Positions 1 through 5,623 are shown, counted from the stretch's first letter. The stretch is DNA of 5,803 bases from Leptospiraceae bacterium UBA2033 (GCA_002333425.1 DDBL01000063.1:10486-16288); one strand, 5' to 3'. The notes: generated by a model from the letters alone, not told the origin. Program-made: numbers and translations.

Positions 1-210
<210 letters not shown>

Positions 211-215
211 AGATT

Positions 216-291
216 ACCACCGATGAACACCGAGGACACCGATAAAAGATATGAATTCATCCCATCGGTGTTCATCGTCTTAATCGGTGGT
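216..291. repeat. Imperfect inverted repeat (long hairpin) between betB and betA
   Basis: Two 28-base arms (216-243 and 264-291) are reverse complements at 22 of 28 positions, with a 20-base spacer. The outer 9 bases (ACCACCGAT / ATCGGTGGT) and inner 8 bases (ACACCGAT / ATCGGTGT) pair perfectly. The left arm is itself made of ACCGA-type units (CACCGATGAACACCGA...), so it looks like a dispersed genomic repeat inserted in the operon gap. No T-tract follows, so it is not an obvious intrinsic terminator. In the betB-betA transcript it would fold into a long stem that could affect mRNA stability or the ratio of the two proteins; this effect is inference. Confidence 0.8.
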
Positions 292-322
292 GAAAAGAAT
301 TTAGACAATTAGGATTAGACTT

Positions 323-1978
323 ATGAAACAAAAAAAATATGACTTTATAATTGCCGGTGGTGGTTCTGCTGGTTGTGTGCTTGCAAACCGATTGAGTGAA
401 AACCCGGCTAACAAGGTGTTGCTTCTAGAAGCAGGTAGATCGGATTATTTATGGGATATATTTATCCATATGCCGTCTGCACTTGCGTTTCCGATTGGAA
501 ATCCTCTCTATGATTGGAAGTATGAATCCGAGCCAGAACCTTACATGAACAATCGTCGAATTTACCACGCTCGCGGAAAAGTGCTTGGGGGCTCAAGTAG
601 TATAAATGGAATGATTTTCCAGCGCGGAAATCCTATGGACTACGAACGATGGGCGAAAGACCCAGGAATGGATAATTGGGATTATGCGCACTGCCTTCCT
701 TATTTCAAAAGAATGGAAACTTGCACTGCTGGAGCTGATGAATTTCGAGGTGGAAATGGACCTCTTGTATTAGAAAGAGGACCTGCGACTAATCCGTTGT
801 TTGACGCATTTTTTAAAGCTGTCCAAGAAGCGGGTTATCCACTCACCAAAGACGTGAACGGCTACCAACAAGAAGGATTTGCAAAATTCGATAGAAATAT
901 CCGAAAAGGAAGACGTTTAAGTTCTGCCCGAGCCTATTTACACCCAGTAAAATCTCGTCCTAACTTAGAAGTAATTTGTTCTTCCCAAGTAACAAAAATA
1001 CTTTTTGAAGGCAAACGAGCAGTTGGCGTTGAGTTCTCAGGAGCATTCGGCATGTCCAAAAAAGTATTTGGCGGTGAAGTGATAGTATGCGGTGGAGCCA
1101 TTGGATCTCCTCAGCTATTGCAACTTTCCGGTGTTGGAAATGCACTCGAACTTGATCCACTAGGTGTCGATATGGTACACGATCTTCCGACTGTTGGAGA
1201 AAATTTGCAAGACCATCTAGAGGTATATATACAGTATGCGTGCAAAAAACCAGTTTCGATGCAGCCTTCTCTCAAAAAATACAACTGGCCTTGGATTGGG
1301 TTTCAATGGTTGTTCCAACATAAAGGACCTGGTGCGACAAATCACTTTGAAGGTGGTGGGTTTATCCGAAGCAACGAAGATGTAAAATATCCGAACATCA
1401 TGTTTCATTTTTTACCAGTTGCGATTCGTTATGATGGCTCGGCTCCGATTAAGGGTCACGGCTACCAAGTGCATGTAGGTCCGATGTATTCGGATGCAAT
1501 GGGGACTTTAAAAATCAAATCCACCAATCCAAAAGACAAACCGGCTCTCAGGTTTAATTATCTTTCCACTGAACAGGACAAACGGGAATGGGTAGAAGCA
1601 ATTCGCTGTGCTCGTAAAATTTTAGAGCAACGAGCATTTGATGAATTTAGTGCTGGAGAAATTTCCCCCGGTCAAAATGTAGAAACCGACAACGAAATTT
1701 TAAAATGGGTCGCAAAAGATGCCGAAACCGCTCTTCACCCCTCTTGTACTTGTCGCATGGGAACGGACAAAACTTCCGTCGTTCATCCCGACTCTTTAAA
1801 AGTGCATGGACTAGAAGGACTTCGTGTTGTGGATGCATCCGTTATGCGCTATGTTACGAATGGAAATATCTATGCACCGGTCATGATGCTTGCAGAAAAA
1901 TCGGCTGATTTGATTTTGGGTAACACTCCATTAGCTGCTGAGAATGCAAAATTTTATCGGCATGGTGGAAATAAATAA
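323..1978 (+). CDS. betA: Choline dehydrogenase (GMC oxidoreductase family)
   Basis: This FAD-dependent enzyme oxidises choline to betaine aldehyde, which BetB converts to the osmoprotectant glycine betaine; BetA is usually membrane-associated and passes electrons to the respiratory chain. The 551 residues are close to the 556 of E. coli BetA. The N-terminus has the FAD-binding GGGSAG motif (residues 12-17) with Glu36 at the end of the second beta strand (LLLEAG). GMC signature 1 lies around residues 84-96 ([13 protein letters not shown]) and signature 2 at 257-272 ([16 protein letters not shown]). The expected active-site pair is present: His472 in HPSCTCRMG and Asn515 in NGNIYAP. The C-terminal tail ([17 protein letters not shown]) is BetA-like. 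ATG at 323 has a Shine-Dalgarno AGGA at 311-314, 8 bases upstream. The substrate is inferred from the family and from the betB neighbour; no betI or transporter gene is visible here. Confidence 0.93.
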   Translation: MKQKKYDFIIAGGGSAGCVLANRLSENPANKVLLLEAGRSDYLWDIFIHMPSALAFPIGNPLYDWKYESEPEPYMNNRRIYHARGKVLGGSSSINGMIFQRGNPMDYERWAKDPGMDNWDYAHCLPYFKRMETCTAGADEFRGGNGPLVLERGPATNPLFDAFFKAVQEAGYPLTKDVNGYQQEGFAKFDRNIRKGRRLSSARAYLHPVKSRPNLEVICSSQVTKILFEGKRAVGVEFSGAFGMSKKVFGGEVIVCGGAIGSPQLLQLSGVGNALELDPLGVDMVHDLPTVGENLQDHLEVYIQYACKKPVSMQPSLKKYNWPWIGFQWLFQHKGPGATNHFEGGGFIRSNEDVKYPNIMFHFLPVAIRYDGSAPIKGHGYQVHVGPMYSDAMGTLKIKSTNPKDKPALRFNYLSTEQDKREWVEAIRCARKILEQRAFDEFSAGEISPGQNVETDNEILKWVAKDAETALHPSCTCRMGTDKTSVVHPDSLKVHGLEGLRVVDASVMRYVTNGNIYAPVMMLAEKSADLILGNTPLAAENAKFYRHGGNK

Positions 1979-1997
1979 AAGTCATTAAGTTAAGAAA

Positions 1998-2426
1998 TTA
2001 TTTGATTTTGTAAGTTTTTCCTAAATCAGCAAGCGATTGTTTGATTAGTTCTTTTAACACTTCTAAATTTATATCATCTAATTTCTTAATGTAAATACAA
2101 GATCCACCGCTTAATTTGTGTTTGCCGAGCTTTTTTAAAAAAGACGGATAATTTTTTACACCTGACATGATATAGACTGTAATGTTTGCCTTTCGAGAAG
2201 AAAAGCCTGTTGCCATCCAATCCCCTTCTTGTGTGCTCCGTTCTGACTTATAGTGATATTCCCCAAAACCAATTGTTCCGTTCGACCAGAGTTTGGGTTT
2301 CTTACGAGTAGCCGCTTTGAAAACTTTCAGAAGAGTTAGTGCGTCTTTTCGTTTTGTTTCGTCTTCGATTTCGTTGATAAATTCTACTACGTCTTTCACG
2401 GTGGATTTTGTTTTTAGTTCAGCCAT
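1998..2426 (-). CDS. DUF1801 (YdhG-like) domain protein
   Basis: A 142-residue soluble protein with no signal peptide or membrane segment. The N-terminal helix region (DVVEFINEIEDETKRKDA), the central LWSNGTIGFGEYHYK stretch, WMATGFSSRKANITVYIM, and the later LGKHKLSGGSCIYIKKL followed by a C-terminal helix fit the DUF1801/YdhG-like family, whose biochemical role is not established. Start at 2426 is supported by a clear Shine-Dalgarno AAAGGA (2435-2440 on the complementary strand) with an 8-base spacer. The gene converges on betA with only 19 bases between stops, and no convincing terminator is visible in that gap. It has no visible operon partner. Confidence 0.85.
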   Translation of the reverse strand: MAELKTKSTVKDVVEFINEIEDETKRKDALTLLKVFKAATRKKPKLWSNGTIGFGEYHYKSERSTQEGDWMATGFSSRKANITVYIMSGVKNYPSFLKKLGKHKLSGGSCIYIKKLDDINLEVLKELIKQSLADLGKTYKIK

Positions 2427-2628
2427 TAGGTTTTTCCTTTCAAAGACTTTTTTCTAATGAACTGGTTTCGGAGGCAAGTGAAAAAGAAACTCTATCAGAC
2501 CGCAAAAGGAAAAAATTCTTAGTAACTGATGTTACGTAAAAGTAGAAATTTATGAAAATTTCATTTAAATTAGGAATATTAGAAAACGCTAATGAATTAA
2601 TAAAATCAATAGCCTGCGGCAGCAAGCC
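2427..2628. other. Intergenic DNA between the DUF1801 gene and the vapB-upstream repeat
   Basis: No convincing gene is seen. The left end contains the ribosome-binding site of the DUF1801 gene. Two small perfect inverted repeats are present: GTAAC-TGAT-GTTAC (2522-2535) and GAAATTT-ATGA-AAATTTC (2545-2562, 7-bp stem). Neither is followed by a T-tract. A 41-codon frame from ATG 2552 to TAA 2677 has no ribosome-binding site and runs into repeat DNA, so it was not called as a gene. Confidence 0.5.
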
Positions 2629-2683
2629 CACCGCTAGGTGCCAACCTCTTCTTCTACGGTTGGCTCACCTTGCGTAAGGTGAG
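2629..2683. repeat. Cluster of three adjoining hairpins upstream of vapB
   Basis: Three perfect stems sit end to end: CACC/GGTG (2629-2632 with 2637-2640, loop GCTA), GCCAACC/GGTTGGC (2640-2646 with 2658-2664, 11-base loop) and CTCACCTT/AAGGTGAG (2664-2671 with 2676-2683, loop GCGT). An alternative pairing of AGGTG (2636-2640) with CACCT (2666-2670) would wrap around the second stem, so the folds are partly exclusive. The GC-rich sequence contrasts with the AT-rich surroundings and is typical of a small dispersed repeat; the last hairpin is followed by an AT-rich stretch and might weakly terminate transcription entering vapBC. Confidence 0.7.
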
Positions 2684-2699
2684 TTAGTAATTAAATTAT

Positions 2700-2728
2700 T
2701 TGACGTCTGTCATAAAAATGAGTAATAT
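2700..2728 (+). promoter_or_regulatory. Probable sigma-70-type promoter of vapBC
   Basis: TTGACG (2700-2705, 5 of 6 to the -35 consensus) and TAATAT (2723-2728, 4 of 6 to the -10 consensus) are separated by exactly 17 bases. Transcription would start about 2734-2736, at the vapB ATG itself. This predicts a leaderless message, in line with the absence of a Shine-Dalgarno sequence ahead of vapB. The element overlaps the inverted repeat proposed as the operator. Confidence 0.6.
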
Positions 2729-2734
2729 GACAGA
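2706..2734. promoter_or_regulatory. Probable VapB(C) operator, perfect 9-base inverted repeat
   Basis: The arms TCTGTCATA (2706-2714) and TATGACAGA (2726-2734) are perfect reverse complements separated by 11 bases, so equivalent positions are 20 bases (about two helical turns) apart. The dyad spans the promoter spacer and -10 box and ends on the first base of vapB. VapB-type antitoxins commonly repress their own operon, and VapC often strengthens the binding; the assignment as operator follows from position and symmetry. Confidence 0.7.
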
Positions 2735-2928
2735 TGATGAAAACAACACTTTATATACCAGAAGAACTTTTACAACAGGCAATGGAATATTCAGGAATCA
2801 AAGAAAAAACCGGTGTATTGCAGGAAGGTTTACGAGCGTTAATTCGAGAAAAAGCGGCACAAAGAATCCGAAAGCTTGGAGGCTCTGATAAAAAAGCAAA
2901 AGTTATTTCTAGAAGACGGTCAAAGTGA
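2734..2928 (+). CDS. vapB: VapB-type antitoxin (type II toxin-antitoxin)
   Basis: A 64-residue antitoxin that should neutralise the VapC RNase encoded next to it and bind the operator of its own operon. The N-terminus (MKTTLYIPEELLQQAMEYSG, then IKEKTGVLQEGLRALIRE) has the beta-strand plus two-helix pattern of the ribbon-helix-helix VapB family that includes PF09957. The basic tail (KKAKVISRRRSK) would be the flexible toxin-wrapping region. The start is fixed to ATG 2734 or ATG 2737 because an in-frame TGA lies at 2728-2730. There is no Shine-Dalgarno sequence, and the predicted promoter places the transcript start at the ATG. The stop codon TGA overlaps the vapC start by 4 bases (GTGA, 2925-2928), which indicates translational coupling. 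Confidence 0.88.
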   Translation: MMKTTLYIPEELLQQAMEYSGIKEKTGVLQEGLRALIREKAAQRIRKLGGSDKKAKVISRRRSK

Positions 2929-3278
2929 AAACTTTAATAGACACCTCTGTTTGGATTGATCATTTGCATAAACCGATAGAGGAATTAAATCAAATTCTCG
3001 CTTCTCCGGACAATTTACTTTTACACCCATTTATTAGAGGTGAGTTATCTCTTAGTAATTCTTCGAAATCAAAATTACTTTTAAATGAACTACAATGGTT
3101 TCCTGATATAACGATTGCAAGTCATTTAGAAGTCCTTGACATCGTAAATCGCTTCCATCTTCAAGGAACCGGAATCGGTTGGGTAGATTGCCATCTCTTT
3201 GCAAGTTGCCAAATTCAAAAAGTAAAACTTTTCACGCACGATAAAATTTTAAAGAAATTAGCAGAGAAGTATTTGTAG
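2925..3278 (+). CDS. vapC: VapC-type PIN-domain ribonuclease toxin
   Basis: A 117-residue PIN-domain endoribonuclease toxin; family members cut tRNA or rRNA and stop translation when the antitoxin is lost. The four acidic metal-binding positions expected for PIN toxins are visible: Asp6 (LIDTSVWID), Glu40 (RGEL), Asp88 (GWVDCHL) and Asp106 (THDKIL). The domain is complete and of usual length, so the toxin is probably active. The start is GTG at 2925, overlapping the vapB stop by 4 bases; beginning there gives the canonical MKTLIDTSVWID opening. The exact RNA target cannot be read from the sequence. No clear terminator is seen between its stop and the convergent gene ending at 3332. Confidence 0.92.
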   Translation: MKTLIDTSVWIDHLHKPIEELNQILASPDNLLLHPFIRGELSLSNSSKSKLLLNELQWFPDITIASHLEVLDIVNRFHLQGTGIGWVDCHLFASCQIQKVKLFTHDKILKKLAEKYL

Positions 3279-3331
3279 ATAGAACTAGCTTTCATGATTC
3301 TTATTTCGATTTGTTTGTAATAGATTGATTT

Positions 3332-3844
3332 TTACTTACAATCTTCACATTGTTTATCTTCTTCTGTGATTCCTAAAAGATTTTCCCATTCTTCTAATTC
3401 TTTTTCTAATTTTATAAAATCCTCTTTGCTTGATTCATCTACGCTAAGGTTTTCCTTTTCAAAATCACTATAATATTCGATTTGTATTTTCATACAATCA
3501 TAGCATGATACAAAGTGATTCGTTAGTTTTGCATTTCTGGCTTTTATATATTCAATTAAAGAGTTTTGAATTTTTTTCTGAAGATCTTTTTTAATTTGAA
3601 AATTGCGTTTACCTTTCTTTTTAAAAAAACTTCCGGTAGAAAGATACACTTTCCCATCATCAAAAATTGTGATTCGGTAAGATGAATAATCCCAATAGTT
3701 TTCCTTTTCAATGTTTAGAAAAAAGGAAGTTTCATTTTGAGGTGAGCAGAAACTAAAAAATAAGATACCGAATAAAACGATTTTGAAATTTAAAATAACA
3801 CCCATTCTATAGAACTTTCTTGAACTTGATTTTTTAATATGCAT
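3332..3844 (-). CDS. Putative exported lipoprotein with two CxxC motifs
   Basis: A protein of 170 residues from ATG 3844, or 157 from ATG 3805. A hydrophobic stretch (residues 16-32, VILNFKIVLFGILFFSF) ends in Cys33, which looks like a lipoprotein signal; Phe at -1 is unusual for a lipobox, so lipidation is not certain. The mature part (YRITIFDDGKVYLSTG followed by a helix-rich half) resembles small DUF6438-like secreted domains, but this is a weak resemblance. CxxC pairs occur at 114-117 (CYDC) and 166-169 (CEDC). The first ATG overlaps the upstream toxin gene by 11 bases, with the AAAGGA sequence directly abutting it. ATG 3805 has AAGAAAG about 9 bases upstream and gives a compact signal peptide, though with fewer basic residues, so the start is unresolved. 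It probably shares the toxin-antitoxin transcript. Function unknown. Confidence 0.65.
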   Translation of the reverse strand: MHIKKSSSRKFYRMGVILNFKIVLFGILFFSFCSPQNETSFFLNIEKENYWDYSSYRITIFDDGKVYLSTGSFFKKKGKRNFQIKKDLQKKIQNSLIEYIKARNAKLTNHFVSCYDCMKIQIEYYSDFEKENLSVDESSKEDFIKLEKELEEWENLLGITEEDKQCEDCK

Positions 3845-4079
3845 CCTTTCTATGTGAAATCTTAAACACTGTTATTGTTTTACCCGCTAAATCAGCTTCA
3901 AAGAAAATTCTAAAGTCTCCTTGTCTGATTCGATAAATGTCAGAGTTGACTAATTTAAAAGAGTCAATGTTATTTGCGGTTTCTAGTGATTTAATTCTTT
4001 TGTAAATTTTGAGAATATCAGATTTCGAAATACCTTTTAAGTCTTTATCTATGCTTTCTTCGATGACGACTTGGTACAT
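3834..4079 (-). CDS. RelE/ParE-superfamily toxin
   Basis: An 81-residue protein with the strand pattern of RelE-type toxins: YRIRQGDFRIFFE (residues 49-61), then KTITVFKISHRKDAY at the C-terminus. The HRKDxY ending is typical of RelE-like toxins, which cleave ribosome-bound mRNA; ParE relatives instead target gyrase, and the sequence alone does not fully decide between them. The usual RelE length is slightly larger, but no core strand is missing. It follows its presumed antitoxin gene by 3 bases, as expected for a type II pair, and its 3' end overlaps the putative lipoprotein gene. The most upstream in-frame ATG (4079) fits the start of the first beta strand (MYQVVIEES). Confidence 0.85.
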   Translation of the reverse strand: MYQVVIEESIDKDLKGISKSDILKIYKRIKSLETANNIDSFKLVNSDIYRIRQGDFRIFFEADLAGKTITVFKISHRKDAY

Positions 4080-4082
4080 ATT

Positions 4083-4322
4083 TTACAAATACTTTTTAAA
4101 GAATTGGTCGACAGGAGTCTTTTTTCCCTTTCTGCTTTTACGAATTTTTTCAAGCTCGGCAACTGTAGGATGTTCTTTTTTTTCTTTTTTAGAAATTTTG
4201 GTTTTCTTATTTATCTCCTCAATAAATTTAACCAACCTATCAAATTCTTTTTTTGAGATAACAACTCCGGAAACTTTGCCATCTATCTTTAAAAATTCAT
4301 GCTTAATCGTTTGCATTTGCAT
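4083..4322 (-). CDS. Probable antitoxin of the RelE-type pair
   Basis: A 79-residue lysine-rich protein placed immediately upstream of the RelE-type toxin gene (3-base gap), the usual antitoxin position. The N-terminal half (FLKIDGKVSGVVISKKEFDRLVKFIEE) resembles the Phd/YefM-type pattern of a beta hairpin followed by a helix, though I cannot assign a family with confidence. The C-terminal half is highly charged (KKEKKEHPTVAELEKIRKSRKGKK) and likely disordered until it binds the toxin. Two starts are possible, ATG 4322 and ATG 4316; neither has a good Shine-Dalgarno sequence. The call rests mainly on gene order and size. Confidence 0.7.
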   Translation of the reverse strand: MQMQTIKHEFLKIDGKVSGVVISKKEFDRLVKFIEEINKKTKISKKEKKEHPTVAELEKIRKSRKGKKTPVDQFFKKYL

Positions 4323-4328
4323 AGATTT

Positions 4329-4356
4329 ATTTTGGACAGAGAATCTAAAGAGTCAA
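4329..4356 (-). promoter_or_regulatory. Possible promoter of the - strand toxin-antitoxin operon
   Basis: On the - strand, TTGACT (4351-4356) and CAAAAT (4329-4334) are separated by 16 bases. The -35 is a good match and the -10 matches 4 of 6. Predicted transcription would begin near 4322, the first ATG of the antitoxin, so this would also be a leaderless message. The weak -10 keeps confidence low. Confidence 0.35.
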
Positions 4357-4412
4357 GAAATTTATTGCAAATTAAAGTCTCGCAACTCAAGAGCGATAGC
4401 GATTGTCGTGGA

Positions 4413-4482
4413 AATGCCGGAAGTTCGGAACAAATTTCACATTCAAATGATAAGATTCACTAATTCCGAAAAGTCCGGCATT
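4413..4482. repeat. Interrupted palindrome in the relE-type / flaB intergenic region
   Basis: Outer arms AATGCCGGA (4413-4421) and TCCGGCATT (4474-4482) and inner arms TTCGGAA (4424-4430) and TTCCGAA (4464-4470) are perfect reverse complements, separated from each other by 2 or 3 unpaired bases, around a 33-base AT-rich centre. The architecture is that of a small non-coding dispersed element. No gene is visible in the 374-base gap 4323-4696; besides this palindrome it holds repeat-type sequence (4511-4559) and the flaB leader. Confidence 0.7.
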
Positions 4483-4510
4483 GGAACAAAAGCGCGGTCG
4501 GTGGTCTAAC

Positions 4511-4559
4511 CCTCTGCGTCTCCGTGTCTCTGTGGCAAATCTCCACCGAATCGCCCCGC
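4511..4559. repeat. Repeat-type modules also found, inverted, downstream of flaB
   Basis: The 25-base pyrimidine/GT-rich string at 4511-4535 (beginning CCTCTGCGTCTCCGT) is matched at 13 of 15 positions by the reverse complement of 5689-5703. The string CCGAATCGCCC (4546-4556) is matched at 10 of 11 by the reverse complement of 5717-5727. Sequences of the CTCTGTGTCTCTGTGG type are familiar as dispersed non-coding repeats in several bacterial genomes; membership here is inferred. Confidence 0.5.
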
Positions 4560-4611
4560 AAAAAAAATCACATTTTTCTAAAAAAAGTCTCTCTTTCTTT
4601 TTTCCATCTCG

Positions 4612-4619
4612 GTCGATGA
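4612..4619 (+). promoter_or_regulatory. Possible flaB promoter -10 element (sigma-28-like)
   Basis: GTCGATGA matches the flagellar sigma-28 -10 consensus GCCGATAA at 6 of 8 positions. Transcription from it would begin about 4626, just at the base of the leader hairpin. No TAAA-type -35 lies at the normal 15-base spacing, so support is partial. An alternative sigma-70-like TATTAT at 4621-4626 also lacks a good -35. Confidence 0.3.
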
Positions 4620-4625
4620 ATATTA

Positions 4626-4649
4626 TGAAGAGTCAAGGATGATTCTTCA
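4626..4649 (+). promoter_or_regulatory. flaB leader hairpin with CsrA-type binding loop
   Basis: A 9-bp stem (4626-4634 with 4641-4649, one G-U pair) displays the hexaloop AAGGAU (4635-4640) closed by C4634-G4641. C-ARGGAU-G is the core of the high-affinity CsrA/RsmA RNA consensus (RUACARGGAUGU), with GGA in a hairpin loop as CsrA prefers. The site is about 50 bases upstream of the flaB ribosome-binding site, which has a second GGA near-match, so it is well placed for two-site repression of flaB translation. Confidence 0.6.
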
Positions 4650-4657
4650 ATATCATT

Positions 4658-4675
4658 ACTCTTAGAAATAAGAGT
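4658..4675 (+). promoter_or_regulatory. Second flaB leader hairpin with GAAA tetraloop
   Basis: ACTCTTA (4658-4664) and TAAGAGT (4669-4675) form a perfect 7-bp stem with a GAAA (GNRA-type) tetraloop, ending 9 bases before the flaB Shine-Dalgarno sequence. It is not followed by a T-tract, so it is unlikely to be an attenuator terminator. It may keep the ribosome-binding site single-stranded or stabilise the 5' end of an abundant mRNA. Confidence 0.55.
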
Positions 4676-4678
4676 CGG

Positions 4679-4690
4679 ATTCATGGAGGA
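4679..4690 (+). promoter_or_regulatory. flaB Shine-Dalgarno overlapping a second CsrA-like site
   Basis: GGAGGA (4685-4690) is a strong ribosome-binding site 7 bases (from GGAGG) before ATG 4697 and fixes the flaB start. The 12 bases 4679-4690 (AUUCAUGGAGGA) match the CsrA consensus at 8 of 12, including the GGA. A protein bound at the upstream hairpin and here would block ribosome entry. Confidence 0.6.
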
Positions 4691-4696
4691 AACCGA

Positions 4697-5545
4697 ATGA
4701 TTATCAACCATAACGTATCTGCGATTAACTCGCACAGAGTATTAAAATTCAACAACGAAGCACTGAACAAAGACGTTGAAAAACTTTCTTCAGGCATGAG
4801 AATCAATAGAGCCGGCGACGATGCTTCCGGACTTGCAGTATCAGAAAAAATGAGAACCCAAGTTAGCGGACTCAGACGTGCAGAAATGAACGCTGAAGAT
4901 GGTATCTCTCTTATTCAAACAACTGAGGGTTGGTTACAAGAAACTCAAGAAATCGTTCAAAGAATTAGAGTACTAGCTGTTCAAGCGGCTAACGGTATTT
5001 ATACCGAAGAAGACAGACAACAAATTCAAGTTGAAGTTTCTCAATTGATTGATGAAATCGACAGAATTGCTTCTCAAGCTGAGTTTAACAAAATGAAACT
5101 TATGACTGGGGCTTTCTCAAGACTCAATCCGTCTGCAAGTATGTGGTTCCATATTGGAGCAAACATGCACCAAAGAGAAAGAGTTTATATCGAAACAATG
5201 ACAACAGCAGCTTTAGGTTTAAGAAACCCAACTGTTATGACATTTATTTCTCTTTCCACACTTAGTAAAGCAAACTCTGTAATTGGTCTAGCGGATGACG
5301 CTCTTAGAATGATTTCTAAACAAAGAGCTGACCTAGGTGCTTACCAAAACAGATTAGAACATGCTGCAAAAGGTTTAATGAATGGTTACGAAAACATTCA
5401 AGCTGCTGAATCTAGAATTAGAGATACTGATATGGCTGAACAAATGACAAGCCTTACCAGATACCAAATCCTAACTCAAGCAGGAACAGCGATGTTAGCT
5501 CAGGCTAACCAAAAACCGCAAAATGTTTTGCAACTACTAAGATAG
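4697..5545 (+). CDS. flaB: Periplasmic flagellin core protein FlaB
   Basis: A 282-residue flagellin that forms the core of the spirochaetal periplasmic (endo)flagellar filament. It has no signal peptide, in keeping with export through the flagellar type III apparatus. The N-terminal D0/D1 region begins [14 protein letters not shown], with the conserved [21 protein letters not shown] block at residues 31-51. The segment MWFHIGAN (149-156) is characteristic of spirochaetal FlaB. The C-terminal D1/D0 region includes [13 protein letters not shown] and ends [18 protein letters not shown]. There is no large variable D2/D3 domain, as is normal for FlaB. The start has a strong Shine-Dalgarno (GGAGGA), and the leader carries two hairpins and CsrA-like sites. 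The gene appears monocistronic, with an intrinsic terminator after the stop. Spirochaetes usually carry several flaB paralogues, so the exact paralogue number is not assigned. Confidence 0.96.
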   Translation: MIINHNVSAINSHRVLKFNNEALNKDVEKLSSGMRINRAGDDASGLAVSEKMRTQVSGLRRAEMNAEDGISLIQTTEGWLQETQEIVQRIRVLAVQAANGIYTEEDRQQIQVEVSQLIDEIDRIASQAEFNKMKLMTGAFSRLNPSASMWFHIGANMHQRERVYIETMTTAALGLRNPTVMTFISLSTLSKANSVIGLADDALRMISKQRADLGAYQNRLEHAAKGLMNGYENIQAAESRIRDTDMAEQMTSLTRYQILTQAGTAMLAQANQKPQNVLQLLR

Positions 5546-5588
5546 AAAATCTAGGTTTATCTCGTTATAAATCTCCGTGATGTTTCTT

Positions 5589-5623
5589 GCCGGGCTCTAA
5601 AAGGTCCGGCTTTTTTATTTTTT
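5589..5623 (+). terminator. Intrinsic terminator of flaB
   Basis: An 8-bp stem (GCCGGGCT, 5589-5596, with GGTCCGGC, 5603-5610, two G-U pairs) with a 6-base loop is followed by TTTTTTATTTTTT (5611-5623). It lies 43 bases after the flaB stop codon and marks the end of a monocistronic flaB transcript. Confidence 0.92.

Noticed and set aside
1979..1997. Terminator between the convergent betA and DUF1801 genes
   Set aside because: The 19-base gap has only AT-rich sequence and no GC-containing stem.
2440..2631. 63-codon open frame on the - strand upstream of the DUF1801 gene
   Set aside because: Composition is Phe/Ser-rich without domain pattern, and it starts within the repeat-type region; most likely chance.
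2552..2677. 41-codon open frame starting MKISFKLGILENANELIK
   Set aside because: No ribosome-binding site, the last third is translated repeat DNA, and the start lies inside a small palindrome. It could be a gene remnant but cannot be supported.
3315..3341. TTGTAA / TTACAA inverted repeat as a bidirectional terminator between vapC and the lipoprotein gene
   Set aside because: Only 6 AT-rich pairs with a 15-base loop and no proper T-tract on either strand; it overlaps the last codons of the - strand gene.
4009..4509. 166-codon open frame on the + strand
   Set aside because: It is antisense to the toxin-antitoxin pair, is rich in Phe/Leu/Ser from reversed Lys codons, and runs into the palindromic repeat; there is no family resemblance.
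4504..4510. GTCTAAC resembling the RYYYAAC core of an integron attC site
   Set aside because: No matching GTTRRRY core at a suitable distance and no attC-like folded arms around it.
4579..4619. Full sigma-28 promoter for flaB using TAAA at 4579-4582
   Set aside because: The distance to the GTCGATGA element is 29 bases, far from the usual 15, so only the -10-like element is reported and at low confidence.
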